DNA of 64,000 bases from Rutpela maculata (taxonomy: Eukaryota; Arthropoda; Insecta; Coleoptera; Cerambycidae), in the NCBI GenBank assembly GCA_936432065.2, contig OW386292.2:99901829-99965828 (forward strand), given 5' to 3'. Position numbers and translations under genes: made by a program. Shown here in pieces: positions 23,626 through 35,400 of this stretch; position 1 is the first letter of the stretch; each line of letters begins with the position of its first letter. The notes under the pieces were generated by a model. It had not been told where the DNA came from, did not search any database, and saw nothing but the letters and a program-made list of their open reading frames with translations.

Positions 23626-24839
23626 TTTTGTTTAATTTTGTTATTGTGCCGTGTTACTGTACTGATTTTGTTTAAAGATTTTGGCATAACCTTACATTTT
23701 CAATCTATTGCATTTTTAAATTTATTTCCTTTTTTTTGATGTCCTTTATATTTTCTTTAGTACCTTACATTTCTTGATACCTTTTCCATTGTCTATATTG
23801 CTTTTTTGTTTTTTGGTGTATCTGTGAATAAGCAGTGCATTTTATGTTTTACCTTTTCTTAAAGTATGAGTCTATGTTTTTGGTATCTTGTAATGTGTTT
23901 TAGTGTATATTAATTTATGTTAAGTTTCAGTGAGTAGTGTGTGACGTCATGTGACATTTCTTTTCGTTCAGTTTATTACCTTAACCTTTTGGGGTAATTT
24001 AAACTTTGTTTCAGTCCAATTCGTACCATCTTTTAGTATCTTGTTAGTTGGCAAATTGTTTTGTTTCCTTTCTTCGTTCAGTTTTAGTAAGTAAAGGTTT
24101 AGTACCTACCTTACTTTGGTTTTTGCCGTACATCTATGTTGAATTAAATAAGCACATTTTGTAACTTATATACGTTATGAATTTAAATCTGGATTTGTCC
24201 AGTGTATACATTTTTACGTATTTCGTTGTGCTTTGGTGTTTTTACCATTTTGTTGTGTTCAGTCTAGTAATTAAATTTTTACTATTTTATTACATTTTAG
24301 TATACATATTTTGCGATTGGCCTGGCAATACATTTTTGCTGTATTTCTGTTATATTGCGGTATGTTATGATAATATGGATGTAAGTAGCAATTTTTGTTA
24401 GTGTTTGGGTCTTGTTGGCTTGGGTACTATTTTGGATATAATTTGGTCCTCTATTAGTGCTTGAGGCAGTTTTAGATTTTTACATTTTCTTAAAGTTCGA
24501 GATTCCATATGTCATATATGTTTTTTGAGCATTTTTTAGTAGAGTTTCTTTTAGTAAATTTCTTGGAGTACATTTTTGAAATTAAGTCTTGAGTCTTTTA
24601 CGTTACCTTTCGGTTGGTGTTTCCCCTTAAAATACCTGGCGCCCTTCATTTTCTTTTTGCATTTTACCTTTTCATTTGTTTACCTTCACATGTGTTTACC
24701 TTTCTAGTTTGTATTTTTCTGCCCTTTTGTATATTTTCTATTTTGCCTTTTAAGTACATTTTACAGTTTTGGTAACCTGAAATAATTATTATGGTTTTCT
24801 TCGTTATGTTTTATGTATATACCTTTTCTGCTTAAACTT

Positions 24840-26020
24840 ATATTTGAGCAGGGCTGCGTTTAGTATTTTTGTATATAGCTTACGTTTTGTACCTTTTTGT
24901 TTAGCGTTTTTCCTGGATGGCTAAAATTAGCACAGGATGCTTTTATCTTTTTGTATAGTTTATGCGTTGTACGTTTTGTCGTACATTTATCGGTATAAAG
25001 TACCTTTCCCGCTTGCTGTGTGCAAATGTGGATTTTATTTTGTTCTATCTTTTGATGTACGTTACCTTTCTGGTTTTCTGTGTGTAAGTACAGAGTGATG
25101 TTTTATATTTGTTACCTTACGTTACCTTTTCTGGCTAATCTAAGCATTAGTTCAGATTTACTTTTTTCGTACGAATTCTTCGTGCGATACGTTACCTTTA
25201 CCTTTTTGCTGGCTAAGTTTTACTTAGTGCAGGTTATCTTGTCGTGCATACGATATGTGCGATTACCTTTGTCGTACGTTTTGTTTTCGTGCGTCATATT
25301 TACGTTTACCTTTACCTTTTCTTGGCTAAGATAATAATTAGCACAAGAATATACGTTTACCTTTACCTTTTCCTGGCTCAAAGAGTTGAGTGCAGAGGTC
25401 CATGTAAGTCTTGGCTGACCAAAAGGGTTAGTTGCAAGCTGGGTCTGGCTAGTTTTATACTAGTTTACGTTTCGCTTCCTTGCCTAAAATATATTAGCAG
25501 AGGATATTTCCGTTCTTTCTTGTCTAGCTAAGTCTAGTATGGGATTTTTTTAGTGATGTGATTGGCTAAAGGCTAATATTTTAAATGCGTTTTATCTTGA
25601 CTAGTCTTGCCTAGTTTGGGATAGTTATGATTTTTTAGTTAGTTAAAAGCTAACAAGTTTTTTTCTGCATAGTGTTATTTTCCTGATTGGAAAAATTTTG
25701 TTGCTTAGCAGACTGAGTGAATTTGTCTTGGTTTATCTTTGCACCGCTTTGTTTTTGTATATTTGCTTTAATGGTCTTAGTTAAGAAATTTTAAGGCCAA
25801 ATATTTTTGTTGTTACTCTACCTATGTATTAGTCTCTGGAGGTCTTCAAATGACTTGGTTCTTTTCTATAGATCTACTTTCCTTGTCATTTGGAATCCAA
25901 TATTGCTTTGCATTATTTTGTTTTCAAATATTTAGGTGTTCCGTTTTTTTATGTTTAGTCCGGACTAGTTTCGACTAGTCCCAGACTGGTATGTGTTGGC
26001 GAATAGCTAACACATACACT
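24840..26020 (+). repeat. Degenerate array of TGGCTAA/TTAGC hairpin modules
   Basis: Short modules recur every ~45-90 bp. A T/C-rich run (TTACCTTTTC) is followed by GGCTAA, a few bases, then the inverted TTAGCA or TTAGTGCAGG. Examples are near 24917, 25132, 25211, 25323, 25486, 25564 and 25994. Stems are short but repeated in order through the 3' half of the interior. Confidence 0.55.
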
Positions 26021-26849
26021 TTTTGATTTCTATTACATGTGACATAATGTCCAGAATAAAAAAAATTTATACGCGATGCACTGGTGGTCGGTCCATTCTA
26101 ACGGCGGTGCCGAGGGAAGTTTGAAAGGTGGGCAGTCTCTGTTTTTTCTCTTTCCTACATACCACCCTCGACCCCGGCGTAGTGTGCGTACCTCCATTCC
26201 TTAGTAACAGGGTCAGTATATTCTGGACATCGGGTTTGTTGGGGGCCTTATATAAAAATCCCTTCCCTTCATTTTGTTTCTTTTCCCTTCCCTTTCCTAT
26301 CTTCCCTTTTCTTTTAAATATCTATATGATATTATGTTACCTTATGATTTAGTATGTTAAAGCTTATGCAAATAAGCCTACCTTCCCGATTTTGGAAACT
26401 TTTGGTCTGGTAAGCTAAATGAATTTGTTTAGTTTATTCTAATACTATTTTGTCTCGATTTAGTCCCTTTATTGGTTTTTATCAATAAACTTTAAAGTTA
26501 AAATTTTATATTTCCTCGTGGGTTCGACTTTGTCCATATGTTCGTTTTCATTTTGATGTGGTTCATTTTTATTCAGCTTCGTTTTTAAATTTAATACAGT
26601 TAATTACATTCTTCTTCTTACTACGTTACCTTCTACTATATTACCTTATGTTTCCCTTACCCTTCCTGTGTGAAGTATGTGTGAAATCCGAACGTCGAGT
26701 ATTTAGTTGTGTTGTTCCTCTTTTTAGCTTGAGATGTATTGATGTATGTGACGCGAATGTAGTATGTTTGAAAAGCTAAAGAGATATTCCCTATTATTTT
26801 CCTATACCTTAGTTATTCCGGTCTCCATCCTTTTGGGAAGGATCCCGCT

Positions 26850-26866
26850 AGTAAGGAGAGGGAGAG
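26850..26866 (+). promoter_or_regulatory. Polypurine tract
   Basis: AGTAAGGAGAGGGAGAG lies directly before the TGTAACGG start of the 3' LTR, where plus-strand DNA synthesis is primed. Confidence 0.75.
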
Positions 26867-28180
26867 TGTAACGGTCATTTTTATTCCCAGGCATAAAAGC
26901 CCTTAAATTACATTATTTCGTATTTTCCGTACATAAATTACCTATTTTGTTACCTCTTAAAAAATAAATTATCGCCGCTACTGTAAGGTTCTAGAAGGTA
27001 ACGTAACCGTCGCCTAGTTCTCGGCTTTACTGGTAAATATTTGAAAATAATGCCTTTCCTCCAATGAGAAACCATAGTTTAAATTCGCGGGTTTAAGGAG
27101 TGAGGTATTTCGACTACTAGTGAGGGAAGAGGTAAATACCGAACCAAGCGACAGACATGACAGAGAAGTACTTCCACGGCCGCTTTAAGCGTGCCCACAG
27201 TCATCACATTTTAACTTAAATTTGAGGAACTAAAGTAATAGTTCCAGTATTAAAATGTTTAGTCTTTCTCAACTTTTATTATACTACGTTTATTGTCTTT
27301 TGTCTCGTACAATTAACCAGTTCTTGTTCACAAGAATTAGTGGTTATGTTTGCTTTTTCTAGAAAGAGAATATAAAATATTCTTGTGTATGTAAAATTGT
27401 ACCTGTTTAATAGGGTTGTAACCCTACGTATACTTTGGTGCCCAATTATAGAGGTGTGCTGCAATCCAGTGAAAGTGTTTTCTGTTCATCGGGAGTTTTG
27501 TAAGTAGAATAAACCATTTATCTTCCGTCCAACGATCCAACAATTAACTCTTTAGTGCAGTGTTTTTGGTTGCACTTAACTTTTTAAGCGACATTGTGAA
27601 AACTATCTATTACGTCTGTTTCGTTTTCGCATAAATAGACACACTGTTCTCGTGTGATGCAATTTTAATCACTTGATATAGACATTTGTTTATTCATAAA
27701 GAAAATATGTAATTAATAACTGGTGTACATACACCATATTTGTTTTTTTAGTTAAGTTTTATTGTACTATCTTTGGATTCATCATGTGATAAATATTTTA
27801 TTATTCATTCGAAAACGGTTTGTTTTAAATTTTCTCTTAGTAAACGCGAATGAACAATTTTATAGCTGTTTTTCCTTTGAATAATTACGGAGTTGGCCAA
27901 TATCCATTAGGTATATTGCTTTGAGTATTTTGTTACCGTTAAATAATATGTATATAATTTATTTGTGTACAGTTATGTCTGTCTCTCCGTACACCTGTGA
28001 ATTTGTTTGATTATTTGTTTGTACTTCTTTATTCGTTAGCACAAATTTATTCGCCCATACCCTGTAGTGTTATTCTCATTTGCTCTACCACTTTGTTAAT
28101 AAATTAGTTTATTGTTAATTTTGTATTTTTATTTATTTAGAATTCATTTTAAATAACCCCAAGAGAGACAGGGTGTTATA
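26867..28180 (+). repeat. 3' LTR, 1,314 bp
   Basis: Same length as the 5' LTR and differs at about five positions. Starts TGTAACGG, ends GTTATA, and is followed by the ACAA duplication. AATAAA lies near 27510. Confidence 0.95.
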
Positions 28181-28599
28181 ACAACCATGATAAAATGAAG
28201 CAGTTTTACAAAAAAAAGTTTTAAAAATGAATTCAACACCATGGGTTTTTGTAAAAAGATCTATTTAAATTGTATTAAATATTGTCTTCCTCCTTTTTCT
28301 GAAAAAAAAAATAAATAAAATAATAAAATTTAAATGAGTCTTCACAAAAACCCAGGATGTTCAACTCATTTTTTAAATTTTCTTTCGAAAATTTCAATGT
28401 AATTTTTTTTCGCAAAACTGCTTTATTTTATCTTAGTAGTCATGTCATAAAATATAGCTTGGATCCCATGACTCAATACTAAGATACTACCAATCTAAAT
28501 TTCTCAACACCTACATTGAAAAAGTAAACGAGCGAACAATGTAGTTAAATCCATCTCTGCGTTCTGCACTCCATGCCTCTCAAAAGTCGCTCACAAATG

Positions 28600-29775
28600 C
28601 GACTGCTTCATTCACCGTTTACCATACGCACCGACCACCGAGCACTTACATTTTTAAAACACTGAATGAAAGGATCACAAGGTGGGTGTTATTTTTACAA
28701 TTTGACTTTGAGATTACTTATATCAAGGGAACAGAGAATCGGGTAGCCGACATTTTATCCAGACATCCAGCCGACACAACACTACCCCCCACCGAAGCGC
28801 CCGATCTCATTGTGACAAACTTTATAGTGGGGGGATCAATCGAACTTTTAACTTCAACGAAAAGATCCATTCTTAGGACAAATTATGGAATGCCAGCAAA
28901 ACCCAGCTACTTTCACAGACTAAAAACATACCTCGCTCTGCCAGCTGTTACCTAGTCGAACAGGAAATTTTATTTCACCTCGAGCCATTTACAAACCGTA
29001 AAACGTTGACAATACCTAACCAGCTGCAAGACCGACTCACCATTTGGAGATGGGTCATGTCGCAGGACGTAAAGTCTACTTGATGCTACGCCATTCATAC
29101 CATTGGACTAACATGAACCGTCACAACTAATCCTTTACTGCAAACCTGTGACATCCAGAAGACGAAAAAATTAAATTGTAAACTAACTGGACCATTATAA
29201 CCAATTATAACCAGAGAAGTAGGCGGAATTGGTGGCTGTGGACTTTTACGCACCACTCCCACAAGGACGAGCAAGGGTCACGTATATATTAGTAGCAGAG
29301 GACATTTTTTTGAAATTTATCCGGCTATTTCCCTTAAAGAAAGCTAATGCAGTCGTGGCTGCCAATAGAATAACGAAAGATTTAACACAAGATTTCAAAA
29401 TAAGAAAACCCTCAGCGACCATGGTACCCAATTCACTTCCAGGGTATGGAGAGAAAAATTGGACGAAGCCGGTATTAAAGTAACTTATGCTACAATACGT
29501 CATGCTGCCCCGAATCCCAGCGAAAAGTACATGAAAGAACTTGGACGATTTTTTCGTACCTATTGCCACAACCAGCACACTAGTTGGCCCGCCTACGTTA
29601 ACAGGATCGAGAATTGTTTGAACAATGTCCCACATTCAAGTACTGGAAGAAGTCCCTTCGAAATCATGACCGGACGACACTGACAGCCATAACATTGAAC
29701 AAACTGTCAGGGAATTTTTTATTAAAACTTCCGCCAAACGCCTCCAAGCAACGAACAAAAATCATTATGTGTAAC
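28600..29775 (+). pseudogene. Ty3/gypsy pol fragment: end of RNase H and integrase
   Basis: Starts with TIRTDHRALTFLKH (RNase H), then ITRWVLFLQFDFEITYIKG and ADILSRHP, the usual end of gypsy RNase H. The integrase zinc domain is partly readable (MGHVAGRKV, then LRHSYHWTNM). The catalytic core has VAVDFYAPLP (first Asp), SDHGTQFTSRVW (second Asp, in a shifted frame) and PSEKYMKELGRFFRTYC (Glu). NVPHSSTGRSPFEIMTGRH closes the core. Frameshifts near 28660, 29420 and 29690 kill it. It begins where the fragment at 15250-16075 stops, so I infer one original element. The P-like element at 29781 cuts its C-terminus. Confidence 0.85.
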
Positions 29776-29939
29776 TTTATGCGCCGACGCAATTGTACTT
29801 TGATTCGTCTCCCATAGCGGGAGGTCTTGAATTAATGCAGAATTTCAGAACCAGCAGAGCTTGTTTTTATCAGTTATTTTGTGTAGTATTTTGTGACATA
29901 AACAGTTCTTGATAAGATAATAAAAAAATATGGTGATTA

Positions 29940-30215
29940 CAAATACTGAACATTGCTAGTCCGGTACCAGCAGGGTAGTGTGTGGGTGGTTGGATTATCA
30001 TCATGTCTCTTCTGGTGGCTTCTCCGTCGGCATGATCTTTGGGTTGCCATCACTGGGTGAGGTTGGGCATGCTTACGAAGAATGTGCTCATCACTGAGCA
30101 AATCTGCTGCCTTTGGGCAAGCACCGCGGTGAGGTTTCCTGCCTGTTGTAGTGGCACAGGGCTGGTGTGCGTTCCCGCATCGCCCTGAGCTGCCTTGGCG
30201 TAGCTGAGAGAAGGG
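29940..30215. other. GC-rich block inside the P-like element
   Basis: About 270 bp that is much richer in G and C than everything around it, with an uninterrupted minus-strand frame of ~129 residues (30326-29937). That frame is Arg/His/Pro-rich with no recognisable motif and may be fortuitous. The block probably came from elsewhere. Confidence 0.4.
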
Positions 30216-30329
30216 TATGAAACATCTGAAATCTGATGCAGTTCTATCCCTGAAATTAGGCCCTCGAAAACCTTTGTCTTCTATAGTTAACCCAGTGCCA
30301 TGTATTCGTCTGTATTCGTCTGACACTTC

Positions 30330-31622
30330 AGCGTATGGTCAAATGGCATCTCGGGGGTATATAGAAGCAGATACAGAAAATGTGGATATTTCACAGAGAA
30401 GTGGTCCATCGAGTTCAGTTCAAAGATGTTCCATAATAAACAAGATTCTTTGAAAACAAATATGGATCATATCTCGCAAAATGTCTCAATATTGAAAAGG
30501 AAAGTAGCAGTTTTCACCTCTTCCAATGATAGTGAAGGATTTAGAGGGTCACAAAAAAAATTAAAAGCGATGCTAAAATGGTGCATAATTACAGTGCGTC
30601 TCCTCGAAAAGTTTCAAAAGTTTGGATGAAGAGAGACGAAGAAAAATGCCGTAATAAGTTACGAATTATAAAAGAACGTGTGAAAAGTCACTCATTTGAA
30701 CGATATTGTTTGGCACTTTAAGTCTACAAGAAAGATGTCAGATGATTCACTGAAGGTGTTCGAAAACTCTTTCTCTGAAATTTCTCTTGCTCTGATGAAA
30801 AGATATTCTGGAAATGTCAGAAAAAAAGGCAAATGTAAGAAACACGGTAGAGAAAAGTTTTGTGAAGAACTTAGAATTTTTGCTCTAACACTACAATTTT
30901 ATTCGAACAAGGCATACAACTACGTTCGAAAAACTTTTAATCTAGCACTACCAGCCCCAAGTGCAATAGGATCATGGTTAAGCAACATAAATTGTGAACC
31001 AGGATTTTCCGAATGTTTGTTTTTGTCACTTGGAACAAAAGTGCCAGATGAACTGGCAATAAAAAACAGGTAGACATCATAGATAACAAGATATGGTGAT
31101 ATGAAAATATTGGTACTGCAGTTGTCGATGACGATTTAAAATGTGCAACCGAAGCACACAGTTTTGCTTGTGGTTTCCGTCAATAACAACTGGAAACTTC
31201 CCATTGCATATTTTCCGATCGACTCATTGTCACGGTCAGAAAAGGCCAATGTTGTACGTGAAGCTGTGATCAGATTACATAGTGTGGGTGTAAAAGTAAC
31301 ATCAGTCACTTGCGATGGACATAGTGCCCGTTTCACAGTGGCTAGTGAATTGGGAGCTAATTTAGGAGATATCCATAACTTAAAAGTATACTTTTCACGC
31401 CCTGTGGATGAAAGTAATGTTTACATTATGTTTGATCCATGTCATATGATCATACTACTTCACAATAATTGGGCTAATTGTGAAATATTTATAGATAAAA
31501 ACGAGAGAAAAATTGATTTTGGACTAATAGAGAAGCTGCATGATTTACAAGAAACTGAATTTTACCGGCTAGGTAATAAATTAAGGAAAGCACATCTGCA
31601 ATGGCAAAATTATACACGTTAA
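30330..31622 (+). pseudogene. P-element/THAP9-like transposase remnant
   Basis: N-terminal linker frames lead into GREKFCEELRIFALTLQFYS and KAYNYVRKTFNLALPAPSAI near 30850-30965, the signature preceding the catalytic core. After a shift near 31075, NNWKLPIAYFPIDSLSRSEK, SVTCDGHSARFTVASELGAN and VYIMFDPCHMI match the RNase H-like core (second Asp in CDGH). HDLQETEFYRLGNKLRKAHL precedes the stop at 31620. The segment with the first catalytic Asp, the THAP finger and the conserved C-terminus are missing. Together with its inverted terminal regions this is an internally deleted P-like element. Confidence 0.8.
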
Positions 31623-31910
31623 AGGAAAAGATCCTAAAACTCGGAGTTGTCGCCGATATTTATGTATTTTATAGAACAGACAAGATTCGAGTATGACAAA
31701 TCGGGGGAATTGCCACAATTCTTGCACAACAGTACCATATAAGACTAACCATACTGTTCTATGATCTTAGGAACTACTATAAGTCTCAAAATACTACACA
31801 AAATAATCGTTAAAAGTGAGAGAATTGTTTGACGCCGCCTTTGAAATTCTGCACTAATACAAGACCTCCCGTTACGGGAGACAAATCAAAGAAAAATTGC
31901 GTCTGCGTAT

Positions 31911-33478
31911 AACGTCCCCAAGAGCATTCTGACTCAAGTACAGACATACTTTTAATGTTGAATTTCTACTGCGGCGGAACACAATTACCTGACCTTCAAT
32001 CGCATGTTGGTCGTATTTTGTTCAAGAGTATATATATCTGTATTGGTCTTCCATTTATTATATGTAGTTCGGTGATAAAAATCGATATACCTAATAATTA
32101 TAATGGCTGGTAAACATGATTTCAGAAATAAGAAGTATCCATGTTATACAAAATTATACGCTTATTACCAAGACTTAGCCATAACAAACCGTCACAGGTA
32201 TATCATATTACATGATAACGACTTCTCTTATTAATTGCTTATCTTCAAGATATCATATTTCACCTTTGTTTCTCATAACTTGTGATGACTGCAGAACTGC
32301 ATTTCCTTTGTTCTATATTTTGCTTACTCAGGTTCTGTATGTTATATATATGACTAAACACGCTTTGTTGAATCAGTTATTAAACTCACTTAGAATGAAA
32401 CACTTCTAATTATTATTATATTCCTTCTCCAAGAGCCAACGTTGGCTCCATTTAAGTAAATAAAAGTTTTTAAAAAGTCATTCATGTGAACCGTGATCTA
32501 ACATCCATCTTTCAAGCTGATTTGCGAGAAACTGAAAACATGTAGCCATACTAACATTATATTCTCATCAATGCCGTACACTAGAAATCAAAATGGAAAT
32601 GACCGTATTTATAAACATAACACCAAACTGTTCGCATTTATTACAAAATTAAACTTTGTCACGGTAATATCAAGTTTTATGATATTAATGTGCGGGGTCC
32701 TAAATTAAACAAAAGTTTAATTTCGATGGATCTAATAAATTTAATTGATAAAAACAACTTAGAGCAAAAACTTTAATGTTTGTTACACTGCAAGAAAATA
32801 AACAAACTGTGGAAACACTCCCGTATGACGGTTGTGCCGTGGTTAGAGATGCTAGATTTTTTATTTGTTTTGTTTTTTGTATAAATACAGTGCTTACTTT
32901 TTATAAATCCAGCCTTTTTTTGCAATTTTAAAAGCTGAATTTAAAATGTTGTAACAGTGCTATGCGCTGTTTCAACGTAGTTGAAGTTTCAAGTAAATAA
33001 AATAACAGATCTAGATGCCTCGGTGGTGTTGGTTTGACGTTACAGCAATTTGTTTTCAATTATGAATAGATTGTGCCTCCAGACGCGAGAGGTCATCGCC
33101 GCTGAATCAGAAACGGTACGCGAGCGACAACGTGAAAATTTCGTTTCGACCGATTCTCTCTACTAACAGACGTTCAGCGAACAAGGTGTAATTTTTGCCA
33201 CCTATGTTAAATATATTTTTCAGTCGCTTAAATTGGAAGTATGAAATATTTGGATTGAAAATTATAAATCGGTCGAATTATTCACTTATTCACGTACTCA
33301 CTTACCTTTTTCACTTGCTTGCCTAATAACTTAATGGAACGTGGCAATTTAATTGAAACGTGATTTCTCATATTATGGTCGTCCTTAAATAGTACTGTCA
33401 GTATTACTAGTCACTAGAAATTTTTCAATATTTTCACTGCAAAACCTACCAGTATGGATCTATTAGTAGTTGATTTAA
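31911..33478. other. AT-rich stretch without a recognised gene
   Basis: No protein similarity was seen. A GC-richer part near 33060-33190 has no open frame of interest. Confidence 0.4.
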
Positions 33479-34080
33479 CCGGGTGCTAGGGCACACCACT
33501 TTTCGGTGACGTCATAGGGTGGGGGCGGGTGAGAGGCAAGGGGAAGCGGTGAGTCACACACCGGAAGAAGGGTGAGGGTGGGACCCCATTGATGTGTCAC
33601 GTCACACATGAATTATGGCTATTCGTCACGCAAGAGTTTTAACGAGGGGTGCAACAACCTCTAGTTTAAGCCGGCGCTAGGGCTCCACCTACCACTTTTC
33701 GATGATTCATACCGGAAAAGCGAGGGCTGAACCCCATTGATGTGTCATACATGTCTGAACACGTCACACATGAATTATGAGGGGGACAAATAAGAAGGGT
33801 GGAAATGGTGACTAATACCTGAGGTGCGGGGGAAGGTTTAAGGAAGCTAGACAATCACTTCCGGTGAATTATAACGAGGGTTAATGACGCAGCTTGGCAC
33901 CCCTCTAGTTTAGGCCGGTGCTAGGGCACCCCCCACCACTTTTCGGTGACTCACAGCTTGCGTCATAACGCTATAGGGGAAAAATATGAAGGGTGGAATC
34001 CTATGGTGACTAATACCTGAGGTACGGGGGAAGGTTTGAAGGAGCTAGACAATCACTTCCAGTGTGTCATACATGATTCA
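33479..34080 (+). repeat. GC-rich triplicated block
   Basis: GCCGG(T/C)GCTAGGGC followed by CCACTTTTCG(G/A)TGA recurs near 33480, 33670 and 33914. GACCCCATTGATGTGTCA..GTCACACATGAATTATG occurs twice (near 33580 and 33730). GGTGACTAATACCTGAGGT, GGGGGAAGGTTT and GCTAGACAATCACTTCC occur twice (near 33807 and 34008). The copies are interleaved and unequal, so the array arose by partial duplications. No coding function was seen. Confidence 0.75.
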
Positions 34081-34926
34081 CACATTTTCACCCCTTGCTA
34101 CCGACCCCTTACTACCAAAAATTAAATTTAATGATTGCTTTATTTTACGTGGAGCCACTATAGGAAAAATATAATAGTTTTTTACATATAAAAAGACATT
34201 GCGGCAATAAATAGTACATATGTTTTGATCCCACAATAGTACAGGGGCGAACGACACTTTCAATTGCAATGTTTATTTAAATTAGGTTTATTTTTTCGAT
34301 AATATTAATGTAACTTATTCACAAAACAAGTTCTACCGCTTGGTTACATCACCAACGCTTTAAAAAGCAAAATTATTCATTGTTTAAAAATAGCACTCTA
34401 TTTTTTGTTCCCATAAGCCCCCGAACTATACGTATTGATTATTTCAGTCCACCCAATAAAAGAACACAACACTTTACATTTTTCAAGTGTGATTTAATTG
34501 ACCAGAACGAGGGCGTTAGGGCGGAAATATGAAGGGTTTTATTATTCATTTTAGTCAAATGTCTCATTTATTCAAAACCAATCAATTTATTAGCCAATGT
34601 GTTTTTTCATATTTGAAAACATAAAGCATACATTGTTTCATGCAAAATAGATCTTTTTCGGTAATGTTTATAGCCATTTGCAAACAGGTACACGAAACAA
34701 ACAAAGGTATGCCCTATTTGCTGACACCCCATGGAATTTATTTAAGAGGGTGAAATATTATGTATTGATTTTTGTCTAACAAAAAATTTATTTAATTATC
34801 GTAATCTATTGCAGACAAATAAAGTGTAAGAAAGTCAAATTGATCTAGAATTGTTTTTAAACATTTGAATTAAATAATAAAAATGCTATAATATTTAAAT
34901 CTCTAGTATATGAATGTTTCAAAGCT
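34081..34926. other. AT-rich stretch without a recognised gene
   Basis: Nothing supportable was seen beyond simple AT-rich sequence. Confidence 0.4.
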
Positions 34927-35285
34927 CAAACATCTGGTGCCCAAGTACAGGTAGATTTTATTGCTTGAGGGTCGAATAGATTGAAATAAGGAAGAAACTT
35001 AAAATGCTTTAAAACGATCCATTAACATATATTTACCCAATACAGGGTGTTTTGTTGATTTTGTAAATAGGCATAAAAATAGTGTTTCCTTTATTAATGC
35101 ATTATTTTTGTACTTTGACAATATTATCTTCTTAAGAAAAAAAATATCCAAATCTGGAGAACACATTTGTTTTAATTATATATACCTATTTTCATTGTAT
35201 TCTATTGAAAAATATGTAAATAATACTGAAATACACTGTTTTTTTTTTCCACAAATTTACTATTTCAGGGTAAACAGGTTTAACA

Positions 35286-35400
35286 ATGCTTGAGGGATTA
35301 TATAACAAAGGAGTGTTGCCCTTGATTAAGGACAAGTGTCCTTAATCTTTTAAGTGTGATTTGTGTATTAAAACATTTAGTAGTGTTGCGTTAAAAATGG
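35286..35400 (+). pseudogene. Partial C2H2 zinc-finger exon
   Basis: From ATG 35286 the frame reads MLEGLYNKGVLPLIKDKCP, one stop, then FKCDLCIKTFSSVALKM. That is a C2H2 first half (F-x-C-x2-C-x3-F-x5-L) without its His pair. It follows a plausible 3' splice site. It is a damaged finger exon. Confidence 0.4.

Larger units (their letters stand above)
20432..28180 (+). mobile_element. Complete non-coding LTR retrotransposon (LARD-like), 7,749 bp
   Basis: Two 1,314-bp LTRs, a 4-bp target duplication (ACAA at 20428-20431 and 28181-28184), a primer-binding-site-like sequence and a purine tract before the 3' LTR define a complete element. The ~5.1-kb interior (21746-26866) is strongly T-rich on the plus strand. 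It has only scattered short frames, with no gag, protease, RT, RNase H or integrase motif in any frame that I could read. It must use proteins from another element. The near-identical LTRs point to a recent insertion. Orientation comes from the position of the primer site and purine tract. Large non-coding LTR elements (LARDs) are best known from plants. Confidence 0.85.
20364..28503. mobile_element. Foldback element split by the LTR element
   Basis: The left arm starts with GAAATTTAGATTGGT at 20364. Its inverted copy ACCAATCTAAATTTC ends at 28503. The left arm is cut at 20431 and resumes at 28185. Pieces on both sides of the LTR element match the right arm in order: GAGTCATAGGGACCCAA, then AAGCAGTTTTACAAAAA, then CACCATGGGTTTTTGT. 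Without the insertion the palindrome is roughly 390 bp, centred near 28300. It has no coding capacity. Confidence 0.8.
29781..31910. mobile_element. P-like element with ~110-140 bp inverted terminal regions
   Basis: 29781-29920 and 31775-31910 are inverted copies: GCGCCGACGCAATT pairs with AATTGCGTCTGCG. Within them GTCTCCCATAGCGGGAGG pairs with CCTCCCGTTACGGGAGAC, and TTTTGTGTAGTATTTTG pairs with CAAAATACTACACAAAA. The CTCCC..GGGAG core is itself a hairpin. The arms enclose a P/THAP9-like transposase remnant, so I treat this as a nearly complete, internally rearranged P-like element. I could not identify the exact ends or an 8-bp target duplication. Confidence 0.7.

Noticed and set aside
22965..26779. 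Several hydrophobic 70-95-codon plus-strand frames in the LTR element
   Set aside because: They reflect T-rich DNA read as Phe/Leu/Tyr. There are no conserved motifs, and many overlap hairpin repeats.
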